A stretch of 17,323 nucleotides of DNA from an uncultured Oscillibacter sp. (GTDB lineage: Bacteria; Bacillota; Clostridia; Oscillospirales; Oscillospiraceae), in assembly GCA_902476875.1 (NCBI GenBank), contig CABSFC010000051.1, forward strand, positions 1 to 17,323, read 5' to 3'. Shown here one piece after another: positions 13,539 through 17,323 of the stretch (positions are counted from its first letter, which is position 1; each line of letters begins with the position of its first letter). The notes under the pieces were generated by a model. That model was not told where the DNA came from. It saw only the letters and a list, made by a program, of their open reading frames with translations, and did no database searches. Made by a program: the position numbers and the translations under genes.

Positions 13539-14285
13539 ATGCCGAAGAATCCGAACAGCAAGTCCAAGGCTGCCAAGCGGGACGAGCCCATGAACGGCGC
13601 CATGAAGTTTTTCCTGGCTGGCTGCGTAGCGGAGCTGTATGTACTGATCATCCGCCGCTGCTATGTCAACGGCACCGCGGAGCAGCAGATCGCGTGGTTT
13701 GACAGCTATTTCAAGATCCTCGTCGGCGTGGGCGCGGCGGTCCTCGCCGTCGGGCTGGTGCTGAGCATCCTGTGGCGCGCCGACAAAAAGAAGCGCGTGC
13801 CCGCCTGGTATGTGCTGGGCGGCGGAGCGTTCCTGACCGTCTCCTCCGCGATGGTGTGGGCGTTCAACGCCCCGGCGGTGACGCTGTGGATCGTGGTGGT
13901 CCCCGTCGTCATGCTGCTGGGCATCCTCTGGAGCCTGTACGACCGCGAGTGCGCCCTGTCCCTGACGGTCCTGGGCGTCTCCCTGATCGCCCTGTGGATC
14001 TGCCGCCGGGAGATGGACAGCATCTATCTGGGCACCTTCGTGAAAGTCATGGCCGTGGCCTATATCGTGGCGCTGGCGGTCATCGCCCTTCTGGTGAAGC
14101 AGGGCAAGCTCCGGAAGCTGCTCCCCCCCAAGGCCGACCCCCTGCCTGTGTACGTGGCGTTGGGCCTGTCCGCCGCGTCGATGGCCGTGGCCCTGATCAG
14201 CACCACCGCGGCGTACTACGTGATGTGGGTGCTGGCCATGGTGGTCTTCGGTCTGGCCGTATACTACACCGTCAAGCAGCTGTAA
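13539..14285 (+). CDS. Polytopic membrane protein of unknown function
   Basis: A 248-residue protein I do not recognise. A basic N-terminus (MPKNPNSKSKAAKRDEP) precedes seven or eight hydrophobic segments, at about 20-40, 54-77, 88-108, 111-129, 136-153, 160-185, 204-224 and 227-245. There are no catalytic or metal-binding motifs I can name; short loops carry mainly Lys/Arg on one side (RADKKKR, KQGKLRKLLPPK), consistent with the positive-inside rule and a cytoplasmic N-terminus. GGAGG (13525-13529) nine bases before the ATG supports the start. It is a single-gene unit with its own promoter and a strong terminator. Divergent arrangement with the apbE operon might mean shared control, but there is no functional evidence. 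Confidence 0.85.
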   Translation: MPKNPNSKSKAAKRDEPMNGAMKFFLAGCVAELYVLIIRRCYVNGTAEQQIAWFDSYFKILVGVGAAVLAVGLVLSILWRADKKKRVPAWYVLGGGAFLTVSSAMVWAFNAPAVTLWIVVVPVVMLLGILWSLYDRECALSLTVLGVSLIALWICRREMDSIYLGTFVKVMAVAYIVALAVIALLVKQGKLRKLLPPKADPLPVYVALGLSAASMAVALISTTAAYYVMWVLAMVVFGLAVYYTVKQL

Positions 14286-14294
14286 ACGCGGACA

Positions 14295-14331
14295 AACCCC
14301 CGGGACTGTCAAAAACAGTCCCGGGGGTTTT
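14295..14331. terminator. Bidirectional terminator between convergent genes
   Basis: AACCCCCGGGACTGT (14295-14309) pairs perfectly with ACAGTCCCGGGGGTT (14315-14329) around the loop CAAAA. On the plus strand the stem runs into TTTTC, on the minus strand into TTTGTCC. It serves the membrane protein gene and the DUF4180 gene, whose stop codon is three bases from the stem. Confidence 0.88.
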
Positions 14332-14700
14332 CTATATCTCCGCCAGCCGCGCCGCCGCTTCCCGCCGGTCTTCAACAAACAGCACGTCTGTCCCCCGGCG
14401 GTTGCTCTCCCGGATGAAATCCTGAAGCGGCTTGCTGGTATACCGGTTGAAATCGCCGTAAACAGCGCATTTCACCCCATAATTCATGAATTTTTGCAAG
14501 ATCTCTCCCGCCAGCCCGGTGCTGAGGATGAAGAAGTCCTCCGCCAGCGCCTCCTTCTGAATGGCGATGCGGCTGGCCCCGCACTCGTATTTCGCCCTCA
14601 TCATCCCGTCCAGCGCGGACTGCGCGTCCGTGATGACCGGCGTCTCACTTTCGATCACCGCCACGGCCCGCCCGTGGACGGTGATCTTCTTGATGTTCAT
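14332..14700 (-). CDS. DUF4180 family protein
   Basis: A 122-residue soluble protein matching, as I recognise it, the DUF4180 family. Visible landmarks: VHGRAVAVIESETPVITDAQSALDGMM near the N-terminus, ALAEDFFILSTGLAGEILQKF in the middle, and VKCAVYGDFNRYTSKPLQDFIRESNRG-like sequence followed by a strand and helix at the C-terminus. The alternating strand/helix pattern suggests a small alpha/beta fold. No signal peptide is present. Function is unknown. The ATG overlaps the stop of the upstream DUF4127 gene (ATGA), and AGGAG lies within the end of that gene, so the two proteins are probably made together. Confidence 0.8.
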   Translation of the reverse strand: MNIKKITVHGRAVAVIESETPVITDAQSALDGMMRAKYECGASRIAIQKEALAEDFFILSTGLAGEILQKFMNYGVKCAVYGDFNRYTSKPLQDFIRESNRRGTDVLFVEDRREAAARLAEI

Positions 14701-16499
14701 TGGTAATACACTCCTAATAACTTCTTATGGGGCTCCGTAAACGCCCCCAGTTTGATGTCCATGCCGATCTCAAAGGCCCGGTCCCAGGGGAAGCGGTAAT
14801 CCTCCAGCGCGATGCCGCCCCAGCCCCGCTCGCCGTACGGCTCCAGCGAGGAGATGAAATTGCTCCGCTCCAGGTTTTTGACCACATCCGCCGCGGCCGC
14901 CGCCATGCCGCTCTCCAGCCGGGCCTGGACGGCCTCCAGGTCGATCTTCGGCGCCCAGAAGTTGTTGGGGTCGCCCCCCAGGTCATTGCGGACGTAGGCC
15001 AGCAGGTCCTCCCGCACCACATGCTTGTAGCAGAAGTCCTTGATGATACTGTCCGCCAGCGTCCGGGCAAAGGCCCGCTCCGTGGACTCCGTCTGTTCCC
15101 CGCTCTGCAAAAACGCGTACCGGGCCACGCCGTGGCTCAGGGCCGTGCCGGTGACGATGGCCATGTCCAGGAATCCGGAATAGCTCAGCAGCCAGCCAAG
15201 CTCCGTCTCCTTGGTCAGCGCCTCATGGAAGGCCGTGCCGTACTGCCCGTTTCCCGCATCCATGAGAATCACGGGAGTCCCGTCTCTCCGGCAGGCTTTC
15301 AGCTCCTGAATCAGCGCCCTGTAATAATCGGTCTTTTTCTCCGTGTCCGCCGGCTGGGTCAGTACCAGTATCCGGACATCCGCGTCCGCCGCTGCCGCCA
15401 CCCGTTTCATGCCAAAGAAATCGATGTGTTCCCTCATAATCTCCGTCAGCGGCTGGTAGTCGTAGGCACAGGCGGGCTGGTCCTCGGTGCCGCCGTAATA
15501 GGATACGAATACGTGGGGGAACGCCAGAAGGCTGTCCTGCTCCTCCAGATACAGCTTCGCCAACGCCTTAAATGCCAAATCGTCCACGCCGGAGAGCAGG
15601 GCGTCGCCGTCCCGCAGATGGGCGCGGAGATAGGCGATCTCGTTTTTCTGGATGCTGTCCTCCTCGGATGAGTCGTCGATGCCGATCAGCACCCGGAAGT
15701 TGTCCGCCACCATATCCTCCACCCAGAACAGCAGCAGATCCGTCAGCTCCAGCTTCCGGCTCCGGGCCGCCAGATAGTCCGCTATCCGCGCCTCTTCCAG
15801 GCCGTAGGCCGCGGGATCCAGGGCTTGTCCGTCCGCTCCCAGGCGGTAGCCCGCCTCAACGGCCTCCACTCCCGTTCCCCAGCGGGACAGTTCCTCCTGG
15901 GAAAGCTCCGGCCTGGGCGCCGCGCCATAGGCCCGCAGGGCGTTGTACTCCTCCAGGCCGAAACCCGCGTACCCCGTGGTGGGTGCCAGCCGCATGACGC
16001 TGTCCAGCAGCCACACCCGGTTGTCCGGATCCTCCGACAGGCTCCTCAGCATCCACGCCAGCATGTCCCCGTCCGTCATCTCCGTTCCGTCGGACAGTGT
16101 GGCCGTCAAAGTCTCCGCCGTGTGGCGGGAGTTCACCAATCCCCCGGACAGCATCTGGTCCACGGACAGGATGTAGCGGTCGCACCCCGCCGCCTCCTGC
16201 GCCAGCACCCACTCGTACAACGCCGCCATGTCCCCGTACTGGGTCCCATTCTCATTCAGGGGCTGTCCGTCCAGCCGAGTGCGGTACAGATCCGCCTCCG
16301 GCATCGCCAGCTGATACCCCAGGGACTCCGCCAGATACACCACCCGCTCCACATTGTCCGGCCGGTCGTCCAGCGGCACGTAGGCGATGACCGCCCCCTC
16401 CGCCTCCGGCCCCTCGTCCAGCGGCTCCGTCCGCGTTGCGCCGCATCCGGCCAGCAGCAGGCAGGCCAGCGCCGCCGCCAGTATCTTTTTTATCTTCAC
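14697..16499 (-). CDS. DUF4127 family lipoprotein
   Basis: About 600 residues, exported and lipid-anchored: MKIKKILAAALACLLLAGCG is a lipoprotein signal with lipobox LAGC. The mature protein begins with the DUF4127 hallmark AYVPLDDRPDN, followed by QMLSGGLVNSR, WLLDSVMRLAPT, IGIDDSSEED, LTQPADTEKK and GTALSHGVARY. The fold is presumed enzymatic, as acidic and His/Asn residues are conserved around these motifs, but no reaction is established. GTG 16499 is preferred: GGGAGG (16515-16510) is ten bases before it, while the in-frame GTG 16508 is only one base from that site. A terminator separates it from ybaB. It is coupled to the DUF4180 gene downstream. Confidence 0.85.
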   Translation of the reverse strand: MKIKKILAAALACLLLAGCGATRTEPLDEGPEAEGAVIAYVPLDDRPDNVERVVYLAESLGYQLAMPEADLYRTRLDGQPLNENGTQYGDMAALYEWVLAQEAAGCDRYILSVDQMLSGGLVNSRHTAETLTATLSDGTEMTDGDMLAWMLRSLSEDPDNRVWLLDSVMRLAPTTGYAGFGLEEYNALRAYGAAPRPELSQEELSRWGTGVEAVEAGYRLGADGQALDPAAYGLEEARIADYLAARSRKLELTDLLLFWVEDMVADNFRVLIGIDDSSEEDSIQKNEIAYLRAHLRDGDALLSGVDDLAFKALAKLYLEEQDSLLAFPHVFVSYYGGTEDQPACAYDYQPLTEIMREHIDFFGMKRVAAAADADVRILVLTQPADTEKKTDYYRALIQELKACRRDGTPVILMDAGNGQYGTAFHEALTKETELGWLLSYSGFLDMAIVTGTALSHGVARYAFLQSGEQTESTERAFARTLADSIIKDFCYKHVVREDLLAYVRNDLGGDPNNFWAPKIDLEAVQARLESGMAAAAADVVKNLERSNFISSLEPYGERGWGGIALEDYRFPWDRAFEIGMDIKLGAFTEPHKKLLGVYYQ

Positions 16500-16559
16500 G
16501 TACCCCACACCTCCCGCGGGACGGAGCGTCCGCCCCGCCCGTCATGCGCTGTTGTCAAA

Positions 16560-16586
16560 ATGGGCGGAGCCGTCGGCCCCGCCCAT
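16560..16586 (-). terminator. Terminator after ybaB
   Basis: Read on the minus strand, ATGGGCGGGGCC pairs with GGCTCCGCCCAT across the loop GAC with one G-U pair, followed by TTTGAC. It lies 13 bases after the ybaB stop and would end the dnaX-ybaB transcript before the DUF4127 gene. Confidence 0.75.
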
Positions 16587-16599
16587 CCAAACCGCTCTT

Positions 16600-16962
16600 T
16601 TACAGCCCGAACGCGCCCAGGTTCAGTCCCCCGGTCACGCTGCTCATGCTGTTTTCCATGGCGTCGCCCGCCTGGCGCAGCGCCTCGTTGACGGCGGAGA
16701 CCACCAGGTCCTGGAGCATCTCCACGTCCTCGGGGTCCACGGCCTCGGGCTTGATGGTGACGGAGAGGACCTCCTTCTTGCCGTTGACTCTGGCCTCCAC
16801 CGCGCCGCCGCCCACGCTGGCGGTAAACTCCTGGGCCTCCACATTCTCCTGGGCGGCGGTCATCGCCTCCTGCATGGCGGCGATCTTCTGCTGCATCTCC
16901 GCCTGGCGCTGTGCGCCGGACACCTTTCCGTTGGTAAATCCACGGCGTGCACTGTATCCCAT
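16600..16962 (-). CDS. ybaB: YbaB/EbfC nucleoid-associated DNA-binding protein
   Basis: A 120-residue YbaB/EbfC family protein that binds DNA as a dimer and is linked to nucleoid structure and recombination repair. Typical are the helix QAEMQQKIAAMQEAMTAAQENVEAQEFTASVGGGAVEARVNGKKEVLSVTI (in part), the segment IKPEAVDPEDVEMLQDLVVSAVNEAL, and the Gly/Ser-rich tail MSSVTGGLNLGAFGL. Start ATG 16962 has AAAGGAGA seven bases upstream; a longer frame to 16998 overlaps dnaX. It follows dnaX by 13 bases, the standard order. In many Firmicutes recR comes next; here a terminator and the DUF4127 gene follow instead. Confidence 0.93.
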   Translation of the reverse strand: MGYSARRGFTNGKVSGAQRQAEMQQKIAAMQEAMTAAQENVEAQEFTASVGGGAVEARVNGKKEVLSVTIKPEAVDPEDVEMLQDLVVSAVNEALRQAGDAMENSMSSVTGGLNLGAFGL

Positions 16963-16975
16963 GTTCGTCTCTCCT

Positions 16976-17323
16976 TTACCTGATCTCAATGTTGTCAAAC
17001 CGGCTGCCGAATTTCAGCAGGTTCTTCAAATTCTCCTGGGGCGACGCCTTGGGCGCCTCGCCGATGCGGAACACCAGCCGCACCGCCGTCCCGGCGGCTC
17101 TGGCGGCCTCCTCGTTGAGGGTGCCCCGCACCCGGTCATTGTCCAGCCGTCCCAGCGTGATCTCGTCCGGCGCGTAGACCGTCAGCTGGTCTCCCTCCAA
17201 AACGCCGCCGCACATGTCCAGGAACGCCCGGTACATCGGCGGCAGACGCCCCTTGCAGCTCTCGGCCAGGGCGCGCCACCAGTTTCCGTCCACCGCCGCC
17301 GGCGCGGCGTCTGGCGCGGCCGG
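16976..17323 (-). CDS. dnaX: DNA polymerase III gamma/tau subunit, C-terminal part (cut by window edge)
   Basis: The frame is open to the window edge and reads ...PAAPDAAPAA then VDGNWWRALAESCKGRLPPMYRAFLDMCGGVLEGDQLTVYAPDEITLGRL and ends ...NLLKFGSRFDNIEIR. A Pro/Ala linker followed by W..L...CK.....Y..L......V.GD.L.V is the C-terminal region of clostridial DnaX, after the clamp-loader ATPase part which lies outside. Adjacent ybaB supports the call. No internal start is claimed: the GTG at 17293 is simply a valine codon inside the gene. Confidence 0.85.
   Translation of the reverse strand, partial: PAAPDAAPAAVDGNWWRALAESCKGRLPPMYRAFLDMCGGVLEGDQLTVYAPDEITLGRLDNDRVRGTLNEEAARAAGTAVRLVFRIGEAPKASPQENLKNLLKFGSRFDNIEIR

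Noticed and set aside
16553..16558. TTGACA on the minus strand as a -35 box for the DUF4127 gene.
   Set aside because: The sequence 17 bases downstream is GGGCGG, with no -10 element, and the hexamer is part of the ybaB terminator tail.

Overview
The window looks like chromosome of a high-GC, spore-forming Gram-positive gut Clostridium of the Oscillospiraceae type (Flavonifractor, Lawsonibacter or Oscillibacter-like). Support: strong GGAGG ribosome binding sites, an SLH-anchored surface protein, lipoproteins with short signal peptides, a spore-type GH18 hydrolase fragment, a SpoVK-like AAA+ protein, and a very GC-rich chromosomal part. The genus is inference from gene content only.

Positions 1 to about 8066 appear to be the right-hand part of an integrated mobile element, more AT-rich than what follows. 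It carries a 1512-residue beta-helix/SLH surface protein, a hairpin-rich leader, a sigma-70 region 4-like regulator, a structured non-coding stretch, a small ORF lacking a normal start codon, and a large serine recombinase with a near-consensus promoter. Just past the recombinase stop lie three copies of TTAGCACAC and a perfect short palindrome. There the sequence switches abruptly, in mid-codon context, to the C-terminal half of a YaaH/YdhD-type GH18 protein. The simplest reading is that the recombinase inserted the element into this gene. The left end and the 5' half of the GH18 gene are not in the window.

Positions 8548-13316 (minus strand) hold a compact six-gene operon from one clear promoter (-35 TTGAGA, 17 bp, -10 TATACT). 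In order of transcription: an ApbE-type FAD:protein FMN transferase lipoprotein; a NusG domain II membrane protein (EetA-like); a Gx transporter/HepI-family membrane protein (EetB-like); an AAA+ ATPase of the CbxX/SpoVK family; a D-2-hydroxyacid dehydrogenase; and a formate/nitrite channel. Genes overlap or sit within 17 bases of each other, and the operon ends at a perfect hairpin with a T tract. The first three resemble a flavin-based extracellular electron transfer core, and the last two suggest a link to fermentation end products.

Divergently, 13539-14285 (plus) is a polytopic membrane protein of unknown function with its own promoter. It converges on a minus-strand pair, a DUF4127 lipoprotein and a DUF4180 protein, coupled by an ATGA overlap. 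The window ends in ybaB and the 3' end of dnaX (minus strand), a classic replication/recombination pair. No rRNA, tRNA or CRISPR array was seen.
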